Below, piece by piece: positions 25,401 to 37,400 of a DNA stretch of 64,000 nucleotides (position 1 is the first letter of the stretch; each line of letters opens with the position of its first letter). The position numbers were made by a program, and so were the translations under genes. The stretch is from Ectobius pallidus (Eukaryota; Arthropoda; Insecta; Blattodea; Ectobiidae): contig CAXKWD010000005.1 in assembly GCA_964059195.1 (NCBI GenBank), positions 151,185,265-151,249,264 of the forward strand, read 5' to 3'. The notes below the pieces were generated by a model. The model made no database searches. It was not told the DNA's origin and saw only the letters and a list, made by a program, of their open reading frames with translations.

Positions 25401-28400
25401 TTTTTAAAGTAAACTTCTTCTTCTTCTTCTTCTTTGGCTCTACAGCCCGGGGTGGGCCTTGGCCTCCCTCAAGAGTTTTTGCCACTCTTCTCTATTTTGG
25501 GCGACTCTTCTCCAATTCCTACATCCTGCCCTTGCTGTGTCCTCCTCAATTCCTTCCTCCCACCGTTTTTAAAGTAAACTGCCAGTTTAAAAGCTACAAA
25601 ACTTTCAATAAACAGTTTCAATACATTCCTACATACTATTAGTTTGTGAAACCTGTTTTCTTTTATTCTTTTGTCATATTACGCATCACTTCTATGGTTT
25701 TGACTTCTTCCTTGAGGTTGGTATTTTTTCTGTGAAGTGTGTCTCTAAAATACGAAGCAAGCTAGGGAAGGAATTATAGCTGGATGACCTCGTTTGTAAA
25801 ACTTCACAACCCTTCCATTTCTATTGAAAAAGGGAAGTTTTAGTCGAGGAAACAACTGGTTTGTGAAAACAGAATTCCTTCGCCCTCCTAGCCTTTCTCA
25901 AATTTACAGTTGTCAGAACAATGGTAATGGACTGAAGATTGTCAACATACCTGAGCAAGGACGACTTCTTTGATGGTCCAAAGTTTCTTCTCAAGAATAA
26001 ATTCATGTGTTTTGTCAGGCTTGACATCAACTTTGCTGCCATATATAACATAATCTACATCTGATTCCAAGCTCACTCTGGGAAGAAGTTCTATCACTGC
26101 AAACAAACTCACGCTGTGCTTTTACCGAACATAACAATAAACAAAACTTTTCAAATGTGGAAGATGTGATGGGCTTCCCCAAAAATTCCTCAGCGGAAGA
26201 CCACAAAAGGACATACCGTATTTTACGGACCATAAGACACACTTTTTTACCTTGAAAACAGAGCCTTAAAGTTGGGTACGTCTAATGGTCCGAAGTACAC
26301 TAAAAAAAAAAAAAAAATTATGGTAAATATTGCTGGAATACCATAGTTATACACAAGGTGTTGTAAGCGACAAGACAGTTACAAATTTTGGCAGAGACAA
26401 TACATCACTGCACTTGTCACAATCGTAAAATAAGGGTAGCTGGAAGTTAGGTATACAATGCTGAAAGAAAGGAAGAGTTCTTTTATACAAAAGGAGTTGT
26501 CTCCCCCGGGTGGTTTAAATGAATACAATGATCTCTAAACAGCCTTGTCCCGTTACACTTATTGTATGCTGAATTGAGGGTTAGAGGGTGTAAAAATATT
26601 TTCAGTCTTTCATGAGAAATCAGTTCAGTTGTTAAAATTTACGCGATGCCACCTGTACCGAAGAGATTTCTGTACAATGCAGGTTTTAAGTTATAAGTGA
26701 TTTACACCGATTTCATTGTACAAGGTTATAATTTGCTTATGTATTGAAGTATATTATTCCCTTTAAATATTTCATTTAGAATTACATTAAATTTTTTTTT
26801 TTTTTTTAATTTTCATCTTATGGTCCAGAGTGCCTTATGGTCCGTAAAATACGGTGCCACATTTCCATTAGAAAACTGTAAATCAGAGGAGTATTTTGGC
26901 CTTGGTAGACATCTAGGGCAGCAGACCTAAAGTGCTTTAAGAGAATATTTGACCTAGCAAGAGAGATATGAGTCAATTGGATGTCATGACAACCAAACCT
27001 CAGTGATGTATTTAGTGATGATTTTCCTTTCCGCCCCAAACAGTGTTCTCAACATAAAGCTGGTTTATTTTATATTTAATCTCCTTTATGTTGGCAATCT
27101 TATTTCTGGGGGCAGTTCATCAGTGTAGGTATAGTTAGAGAGTTGTTTTGAATGTTGAATGTGGTATTTTTATGATACAAGCGTGTTTTTGCGTGCAGTT
27201 TTATGATATAGGACATGTGATGTACGATTAATTTAATTATTAATCTAACAAACAATTTAGTGTGAACCAGAACCCTAGGCATGAAACAATGTCGGTGTCC
27301 CCACCCCAATTGCCAGCTCAATCATTTCATTTTTTACCAATTAATTAAACATGGAATTTCATGGTATTGGTAAGTGGTTAAATGAATATGATTTGAATTG
27401 GCCTAATTTAAGAAAGGCTTGTACTCATATTTATGAAGACATTATAACATATCTAGATATTTTCTTTCTCGCTTTATTGTAGTTTTACCTCTCCCTTTTA
27501 GGATTCAAGTGACCCAAACTGCCCGGGCCTTACAGGGCTGCAAATATAGATATTATGATAATTAAATAAGAATATGTATTTAATTGAAAAGGTTATAACT
27601 TTATATATTTACATTCAACAAACAAGACAGTACTCTATAACTTTTTTTTAATTTTAATGTTGTGTTGGAAATTTCAGCTTTTTCTTTTATCTAAATGTTG
27701 CTGCCCCTAAATGTTTTTAAAAATGTTCTGCTCTAGGCGGCTGCCTAGTTCACCTGGTGTGAACTATACTCTAGACACCATTTTTCTTTAGATAGCTGAT
27801 GAGTGATGATATACACGATGTGTTTAACTAGGCAGACCAACACCTGTGCTCTGTCTGGAGAAGCTTTCTCCAGTGCAACATGAGTTCTAATTATCTTTAA
27901 AAAAATGATGGAACATAAACAGTGAAGCAACTACAATAGAATAATTATAATTTGAGTTGAACTTAGACACTTATGCTTCACTTACCAACTTTTTGGTAGA
28001 ACATGTTTCAAGGACCCTTGTCCCCATCCTCTGCTACGTGTCCAACTCGTAGCAGAGGATGGAGACAAGGGTCCTTGAAACATGTTCTCCCAAAAAGTTG
28101 GTAAGTGAAGCATAAGTGTCTAAGTTCAACTCAAATTATAATTATTCTAATTATCTTATTCATCTACTCTGATACTGTCTTACACAATGGGATGGTGATG
28201 GTTATATAATATACAATAGTGTTCTTACCTGGTTTAGAGTCATTCCTTGCTGATGGTAAATCATCATTAGAATCCAAGAGACTCAAGAGGTCCTGGTATG
28301 ATGCAGGCTTTCTATAAGGCATTTCAGTAGGTCTATCCAAGGCATTTAGTTTAGGCAGGCGAGGGCGATATGGTCCAAAATGATCTCTATAGTGAGCCGG

Positions 28401-28468
28401 CTCAATTTCCACTCTTCTCATCAGAAAACCTGAGTTCTCATCACTATTAGGAATTTCTGATAAAGCAC
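20372..28468 (-). CDS. C-terminal exons encoding the Schlafen AlbA_2-like domain
   Basis: Exon 28468-28229 is a polar linker (MRRVEIEPAHYRD, LPKLNALDRPTEMPY). Exons 26096-25951, 24936-24819, 24243-24089 and 20590-20372 then encode THEFILEKKLWTIKEV, IDGSMYFGLNEDSIVEGI, a VDYVIYG-type strand, a conserved FIVEIRV strand and a C-terminal acidic coiled-coil-like tail ending VKKYVDGSKQ. The EF..E then GG/DG..YFG(L/V)(D/N) then V.GI order is the signature of Schlafen AlbA_2 folds. In nucleolytic Schlafens two Glu and one Asp form the active site. Here E931 and E935 could be the Glu pair, but the Asp position reads Asn-Glu-Asp, so catalysis is uncertain. The domain is interrupted by introns at phases 0, 1 and 0. 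Confidence 0.8.
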
Positions 28469-31400
28469 CTGTAAAGAAATTAATGAAGTAAAAACTCATA
28501 TAAGTTACTCAAACTACTTTCTCTTCCCAAGCACAGATCCTGAGATCCCCCCCCCTTTTGAATGTGGATTTGATACCAATATTCTTCCACCTACCTTTCT
28601 ACATTCCAGCAAGTCAAAGTTGATTTTTTCCTGGAGGGCTTTTTGAAGCTTCCAAAGCAGTATGACAAATGTCTCAACGTACGTGGTAATTATGTGGAAA
28701 AATAAAGGTACGTCTTATCTTTAATGTCTCATTATATATTTTTTGTCTTTCATCCACATCTCTGTGCACAGTCGCTAGAGGAAACTTATTTTCGGACTCC
28801 CCCTCGTATATTTCAACCCACTTGTGGTCATCTTTAGAGATAAAAATGATTAAATTAAAATCAAAATCATAGCCTCGTCAAAGCAACATCATAATATGCA
28901 AATTATGTAGCTGTGTTGGCCAACTGGTTGTACTGTACAGTTGGCTGAACTATAGTGAACCAATTCAGAGCTAGCCAACACAGCTACATAACTGGCATAT
29001 CGTCGTTGATACTGCAATACGTTGTACGTAAAAAATTGCCATTTTAATTTTAGTGCTTTTGTGATCAAAATGTAATTTTAATTTTAGTGCTTTTGTGATC
29101 AAAATGATCAGACCTACCTTCTTGTAAGAAGGTAGATCTGATCATTATGATCACAAAAGCACTAAAATTAAAATAGCAACTTTTTTACATATGATGTATT
29201 GCAGTATTAACGATGATATCTTGTTGGTTTGACATGGATATGATTTTAATTTTTAAAATTTTCATCACTGAAGATGATTACATGTGGGTCGAAATATATT
29301 TTATTTTTAATATTTTACAAATTTTATATTGAAAAGGCAGAGTTAGCACATTTTTAATTCTAGCCCAGAGAAAGAAGTTGCAGGAGGACTGTACATTCTG
29401 CTGCCTTGCCCTCATGAGAAGCAGATTTGCTCATAAAGCAAGGCAAAAGTTAGGTTGGAGTGCTAATTGGCATATCGATGGGTGACAGGCAGAACATCTT
29501 AAGCGCCATTTACATTTTTTTTCAGGAGGAGCAAAAAACGTTTTGCTTAATATTTATTAAGCCGAACTGAATAAAATTTTGTCTGTATGCAGCTGGGAGG
29601 ATCACAGTTACATATGCATCAGCGTTGTTTCTTGAAACTGATTATTACTTGCCGAAAAGGTTCTTAAGTTGTTTTGCCGGTAACTACATTGTTGGTATAA
29701 GTTATCTTACAGTTACTTGAGATGTTCTGGCGGGCATCGTTTTCTTCAGGCTAGTACTTAAGATGTTCTGCTGGATAACTTTTAAGGGTATTATTTTCCA
29801 ACTTAGTGAAATATTTACATGAGTTTCAATAGCCTTGGATGTCTGGTAGGGAATTTTAAGTTTCTGGGATAATATAAGACTTATTAACATATTAATATCT
29901 AATGAGTATGTTTTTAATGAGTGTTCACATAACTAGCCTATACACATTTAAGTGATTGAACTTATAATAATAAAACAATTTATAAAACATTAAAGCAAGA
30001 AGCTACAAAATACAGACAATATTAAGAAATAAAGTCCATTAATGTGTTTGAAAGAAAAATTAATCAAAATTCAATTTAGAGTTACTTCTTTATCCTCCTC
30101 ATCGGTTACTCGAAGTGTAATCAATAAACCTCGGTTCCCCAGAATTAATGTTACACGAATTCTTTCTTGGTGAGAATGTAGCAGATTCTTCTGAAGAATC
30201 ATAATCCACAAGCTTAATGAAAGGAATGCTAGATGCAGCACTAATGCTTGTGGAACTATTATTATCATTAAAATTATTTGGTTTGACCATATCTGCCATT
30301 CCTTCAGAATTTGTACCATTTATGAGATGTCCATCTAGCTCGCCTAAAAAGAGAAGAAAAAACGCGAGTGAACCAAAATGAATTACATTTGTTTCAAATC
30401 TATTACCTACTATTTACTCCGAGGCACTACATCCCTGGAGGGACTAGGCCTACAATCCGGTCATCTACCACAGGCAGATGACAGGATTGGGGGTATGTGG
30501 CCAGCATGCCGACACCCACGGCCGTTAATAATGGTGACCAGAACTTCTAGTTCTCAATCACGTAGCACCTCAGTTTGTATCACGAGACTGAGTGCACCCC
30601 GTTCAAGACCTCAATAACTCAGAAACATCCGAGGAGGTACCGGGGATATAACCCGGCCCTGCGGATAGCCTATATAGCCAGCTACTCTAACCACGAGACC
30701 ATGCCGGAGGTCCGTTTCAAATTATAAGACTTTTAAAATTAAGTGTATCATAGTTCGGATCGAATTAAAACTATGCATGTTTACAGAAATAAGTAAGCAA
30801 ATAAAGTCACCTTGTGTATTAGATGTCTGCAGACTGGAACGGGTTGCATTATCTTCTATCGTTTCATCACCACACAAAGAAACCAGTAGCCTTCCTCTAC
30901 TGAAGTTCATTCTTCCTTGCACAATACGTAATGTTCAATCAAATAAGCAATACAATATCACATACAGGAACAAAATGAACTGCAGCTGTCAATTTTCTCG
31001 CACACGACTAAAAAAATAATGCTAAATGGAATGCAGAAGGCGCGCGAGGTCCGCAAAGCGAACCAAACCATTGTTACGTCACATTGCTAATGTTATAATT
31101 AGAAATAACACTAACTTACTACATAGTATTATTACTGATTCTTAATATGACTGATTTTGACAGAAACAAGGAGATTTTAAGCACCCTATTAGCATTAATT
31201 ATAAAAATAATTAATTATCTTAAGCGCCAACGTTCAGAATTAGTCCCGAAAGAATTATCTTAAGAGCCAAACATTTTATCTTATGCGCCACTTTGGGCTG
31301 GCACTTACGATAAAAATGCGGGAACAGCTCGTTCTTTAAGATGTTTTGCCGGGCACTAAAATAATTATTTGGTTCTTAAGATAAAATACACCAGCATTTT

Positions 31401-34400
31401 TCTCCCGCCACAGAAGGAGTTCGTGCAAGATCTTTTGCCAGGACGTAAAACTCAGTTGCCTCTTTCTATTCACGTTAAAAAGTCAATTTGAGAAAAAGTG
31501 GCGGTTAAGATGTTTTGCCTTTCACCCATCGATATATTTTCAATGAGAATTGTAAGAATTTTTTATATAGTCACTTCAGTACATTTTTTGCTATTTTTGT
31601 TTAATTTTGTCCCATTTTTGCATATTTGTGAGGGGTTTTGGGGAATAAAAGCGGGCAGCAAACATTTATTTTAAATAAAAAAAAGCTTCAGCAAACATTT
31701 ATTTTAATTGATGTGGTTTGATTTGAAAAATGCAAATGAATTCTTTTTTCAGTGTAAATCTATAGGGTGGTGATCAAATCATAGTTCCCACAGGGCGAGT
31801 AAAGCATTAAGTGTTGGAACTTCCATAACAACGTATAGTTCAGATGAAGTAGTTCCAAACTCCCACACCAGGCATCGTAGCGATCGTCATCCCTTAAGAA
31901 ACTCGCGAGCATAGAGAGCTGTGTATTGTGAAGTTCTTACCATGCCGTGTTATGTAGTGTATTTGAAGAAATTTATTTTGTGATGGTCGATTTTAGAAGT
32001 GTTATTTGTGTCATAATCATTATATGCGATTATTCACAAGTGTATTTTATTTCCTTCTGCGAATAGAATCAGCTAAACAGTGAAGACTCTAACAAAGTAA
32101 CTTTCACAATACCAGGATGTTTTGTGCCTGGTTGTAAATCGGGGTATGTAAAAGGAGATGGGAGACACTTATTCAGACCCCCTAAAAGTTGTTTGGGTGA
32201 ATAGAACAAAGCAATTCCAAGAAGTGACCGTGTGCTAAGGGAAAATGACTGCATGTGCGACATTCATTTTAGCAATAAAATGCTAGTTAAGGTGGATTCC
32301 TTTGTAATAGAAGGAAAAACAGTAGAATTGAAACGTAACAGATGGAAATTAACAGAAAATGCCATACCACATTACTTTCCCGGGATTCCGAGTTATTTGA
32401 GTTTCGAACCCCGTAAAAGAAAAGCCCCTAAAACATGAAATCCTCATTGTGCTCCACAAAAGCAGAAGAAGATAGGAAAAATCGAGATCCTATCACAGGA
32501 AAGCAAAGCCAGTGAATTAGCATGCAGCCAGATTCTACTGCAGGAAAGCAATGACACCGAAACAGAATGCAACCAGAAACAATGTGCTTTTATCAACAAT
32601 GATCACACGGCAGAAGTTATACTTCTGCGGAAAAAAGTAAAGCATTTGACACACCTTCTTGCTGAAAGTAGAAAAAAGAAACTTAATTATCTCAAAGAAA
32701 TAACAAAATTAAGAAACAGTATAAAAAGGTATGATGCTAAAAGTTTAAAACAAAAACAAAAACTTGTGGTTCGCACCATGACAAAAAAGAATGCAACAAA
32801 TCCACAAGGAATGCGTTATGAACCAGAATTTATTTTAGAAAGTTTGCTGCTTTTAATAAAATGTAGGAAAGGATATGAACATTGTTTGAATTACCAGCTC
32901 TACCTTCAATTTCATTGTTGCGCAAGCTATCACGTGGCTTGAAATGCAATGATGGTATAAATCCTCATGCCTTATCTGCCATCTCTGATGACATGGAAGG
33001 AAGTGATGACAATCATCGTAACTGTGTTTTGATATTTGATGAATTATGTATAATCTGCCAGTTTTTCGATCGTTATGTTGTTCAGAGATCATTTACTTCT
33101 ATATCTGCCTCAACTAGTATTTCATTATATTAAACGTCGCTTCATTTTCCGCGCGAAAAAAATTTCGAGAGAGGAGATGTAGAGCGACTGCAAAATCCTC
33201 AAGGAAACTGCCAAACTTTCTTGTAAGATTTTAAAAATAACAAATATATTTAATTTAGTTTATTTTGGAGTGTAACTGTAACTTACGTGTGTAAAGAAAT
33301 CTCACTAATGTATTGTCTCATCATACTAAATGTCGCAAAACATGTAGCTAAAACTGATTAGTCCAATACCTATGCATGCAGCCAGCCAGTGATGACGGAG
33401 CTAGCACCATCACGTGGCGGGAACGGTGAACTACGCAAGTTCCACCATTTAATGCTTTACTCGCCCTCGTTCCCATTACCTAAGGTTGCCACCTTCTATT
33501 GCGTCCAATTGCACACCATTTCATATATTTATTAACAATTTTGCTGGAAGCAAATTTATGCATTTTTGGCCAAATTTGTGATGTTTTGCTAAAAAAACTT
33601 GCAATTTGCAAAAATCAGGTGCCTATGTCTATGATCATCCTTCAAACATCGTCTACAAAAAAAGACGGGTCTCAATATAATTAATAATACCAAGACACAA
33701 GCCATTACTGATGTAATTCTCATAATAGTTAGCCCAAACTTTTCCAAAAAGTGAGAAGGGGGAAAAACTGGAGATAATCATGTTTAAGTAAAGAGATTGC
33801 TTATCCCTACCTGAGACTGTTGTTCCTAGTTCCATACCACTTTCCTTTTCAATAGCAGAATATTTATCTGATTTTTCTTCTTCTTCCACATCATTACTCC
33901 ATAAAAAGTTGCCTTCCTCATCTTTGCAAATCTCATCAAAACTTTGCTTTTTACAGTCACCGCTGCCCCCTTTTCCATCATCTTCTTTCTCCTGACTCTT
34001 TACTGACTCACTTTCATCTTGCATCTCATTTCTTCTCTCAAAGTTGTTTCCCTCGGTTTTTGTATCTTCACTGAAACTTTGGCTTTTACAATCACTATTA
34101 TTCCATCGCTCATCCTTCCCTCCATCATTCTTTGCTTCTTTCAAATTTTCTTCATCATTCTTCCATACGACAGTTTCTCTATCATATGCCCATTTTCTAT
34201 CAGTTCCTCTATCATTATTCCATCTCCTATCATAGCCTCTGTAACTTTGACTTCCATTATTCCATCTTCCATAATTTTCTCTGTTGTTTCTCCATCTACC
34301 ATCATATTCTTCACCAGTCTTCCATCTTCTATCATTTCCTCCACCATTCTCGTTTTGTCTTCCACTCTCACCCCTATTATCTCCACCACTCCAGGTTCTT

Positions 34401-37400
34401 CCATTATATCTCATGTTATTGTTTCTACATCCATATTCTGTATTCTGGGAATCGTTTTCTGAATATCTTCTTCCATATTGTGAGTTTCCTCTAAACGAAT
34501 TTCCTCTTCTAGTACCATCATATTTATTTTGGCCACCTTCTCCACCCCATCTTCTGTCATTTCTGTAATTGTTCCACTGTCCTCTCGGACGTCTGGGACC
34601 ATTCCTAAAAAAACATAAATCTTTACTGAACCTTCTAGAGTAAAACACAGCTCAGATGGCAGGCTTGGAATGGGATGCGCAAGAACCAAGAAGTGCAGTA
34701 AGAGTGGGGGACTTTCCCTTTAACCAATAGCATCCTAAGAGTAGCTGCTCTGACGGCGGCTTGGGGTTAGATGCACATGAACCAAGAAGCATTCTAGCTC
34801 TGTCTCTTTCTGCGCAACCCACCATCTGAGCTGCATTTTTCTCTAGTAAAAATCATTTAAAATAATGACTTAAAAAATAATTCAATGTACTTTTAAATGT
34901 GATTATGGCAGCACATCCACAGCACAGCGAGGATGCATCTAATGATGATGCTGATTTATTATAGGGGTTTAAGTTTACTGGTAATATTACAGACAGGTTT
35001 TCAGTCTTATTTCAATCAATATAATTCTATTAAATTTTCCTCTACAGAATTTAACAGAAATCCAGTAGTAAGGTGAATAAGACTAGAAAGTAAGCTAAAA
35101 TTGTATGCAAGTCATATTTAGCACCAGATAGATGTTCATTTCATTGAGACTGTATTAAAACTATTCTAATGTATTCACAAATAATTTACTAATCTATTCC
35201 TAATCCATAATTTCCAAAAGAAAATAGGAATTCCAGTTTTTTTTCTAATCTAAATGAAATGTAACACAGTTATTTTCCATTCATTCATATATTTTGAAAT
35301 TATGTATGGCTATATTAATATTCAATTTATGAGTCAGCTTTCCTTTATTTGGGTTTCTTCTCTCTCATGCAGTTGACCAGTTTTCCTTTTCCCAGAAGAG
35401 AAACAGGTCAGTTTCTTCTTTGGCTGGTTTCGTTAAATGTATGTAATCGGCCAATAAATAACTACTGCACTAATGCACTCGAAGGGTGTGTAGTTGCACT
35501 ACGCAATACGCGATACGCAATACGCTTATAAAACAAACCTTCTAATGTTTTTTTTTATTTTTTTTATTTGTTCTAAGATACAACCCGTGTTTTACCTGCT
35601 AGGTATATCACGAGATATTTACAGTATTATTTACAAATTGTTTAGTTTACATTGTTGTTTCTGAATTAAGACTGGAGTTTGTTGTACACTTTTGAGGAAG
35701 TCCATAACATCTACAGTTGTTTCTGAATTAAGACTGGAGTTTGTTGTACACTTTTTTGAGGAAGTCCATAACATCTACAGTGTGTATGTGTGTCTTCATT
35801 ATTAGTGGCAAGGGTAGAGAAGTTAAAACTGCTGGTCTTTCCCTGGAGAATCTGGAGCATTCTTTTACAAGGTGAAGGGCCGATTGGTTTCCTCCCTTGG
35901 GGCAGTTGCAGATTGGAGAAGAAGACTTTTTTATTCTGTAAAGGTATTCTCGAAATCTACCATGGTTGGTAAGAAACTGTGTTAGAATGAAGTTTGGCCA
36001 TAATGATATTGATAATCTGTGTGGAATGTCTGGAATGAATAGCTTGGTGTGGGTTGCTACTGTGGAATTTATGTAAGTAGCATTCCAGATTTGATTGTAG
36101 TAGTCCCTCAGTAGTTGTTTGCCTCTGGAGATGGGGATGGCATTATATTCAATATTACAGTTCCCATTGGCTATTGATTTGGCTATGTGGTCTGCCCTTT
36201 CATTCCCCCAGAGCCCCGAGTGGCCCTTGACCCAATGAAGTGTGATCTTGGTTCTTCTAATGTTTAAACAGTATCTTAACATTTTATATTGAAAATATAT
36301 TTACAATGTGTATAAATATTGGTTGTATTGTACAATTTGTTTCACATATGAGTTGGCCAATCATGCAGGTTTCTGCATCACAGCGGCCACAGCTCTAACT
36401 CCTGAGCGATCAAGTGAAATATCTACACAAGTAAAGCCACTAACGGTGTAATGATTCAGGTTCTCACAATTACAGTTAAAATTACAATGAAAATAACCAC
36501 GTACCTTATCACAAGAGATGTTGGAAATGTCCTCCTCTTGCATCCACACAACACTGGCACCTATTTAGGAAATTTTCTTTCATGTACATAAGTTCAGCTT
36601 CCATGATAGAGTTCATCTCTTGTGATATTACAAATCTATGAACTTTTTCAACCTTAAAGCACTAGTAACTTTTGTGGATATTGGTTTGAAATGATTGACC
36701 AACTTGTACATGAAACACACTGTATATGGCAAACTCCTGATTATCTGTGGGTGGATTATCCATGTAAGGTTCTTCATCTCTTTTTAACTCTTTGCAAGTA
36801 GAATATGGATATAAATGGGTGCGAGATTTTGAATTTCCCACACTTGGTGAATTACAAATGGAATGTGTATTTAAATTCATTAGAAAGGAATATGCTGACT
36901 GACCTGTAGTCTCCTCGTTGGCTTGGTGTGTGACTGGATCTTTCTGAGAGAAGAGACAGACACTTTTCCATCAGTACTCGCCACTTACACTTCTTGTCAC
37001 ATATGTACATCCAAATCACTGGAACACATTATTAACCGTATTAAAAGAGCTACAAAGAGAATTTTGAAAATTATGATAGACAAACAGAAATAAGACTCTA
37101 TAACAATGTTTTCAAACATCAATGGATGCCAGACAAGAAACTGTATTGTCTGTATGCCTTAGAAAAATAAAAGAAAGTGGAAGTCATAATCAATTTAGGA
37201 GCATATTGGCCTATAAGTGATTATACAGATTGTTTGCATTAAAGTAGCTAAAGTAGTGATTATATGGATTGTTTGCATTAAAGTAGCTATTTTAGTGTTA
37301 TGTTCGTTATCTATACCATGATTTTCGAGACATGCGGCCTGATATTAGCGCTGCGATCAGGAAAACAAGTGAGTGCTACAGTGACTATATTGCCGATGTT

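Larger units (their letters stand above)
29476..31531. mobile_element. TIR DNA transposon inside the Schlafen gene, with subterminal repeats and two embedded exons
   Basis: The ends match in inverted orientation: CGATGGGTGACAGGCAGAAC at the left and, reverse-complemented, CGATGGGTGAAAGGCAAAAC at the right, continuing into CATCTTAA.CGCCA. Both ends are flanked by ATAT, which is palindromic, so the target duplication is ambiguous. A subterminal motif like TTAAGATGTTTTGCCGG recurs near both ends (about 29665, 29735, 29760, 31340, 31430, 31505), the sort of pattern that transposase binding sites make. No transposase is recognisable. The element includes a SINE (30420-30716) and a small two-exon reading frame (30910-30099). 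Confidence 0.65.

Noticed and set aside
34019..34568. Long plus-strand frames opposite exon 7
   Set aside because: They are antisense shadows of the Arg/Asn/Gly-rich coding repeat, with Ser/Phe/Ile/Leu low complexity.
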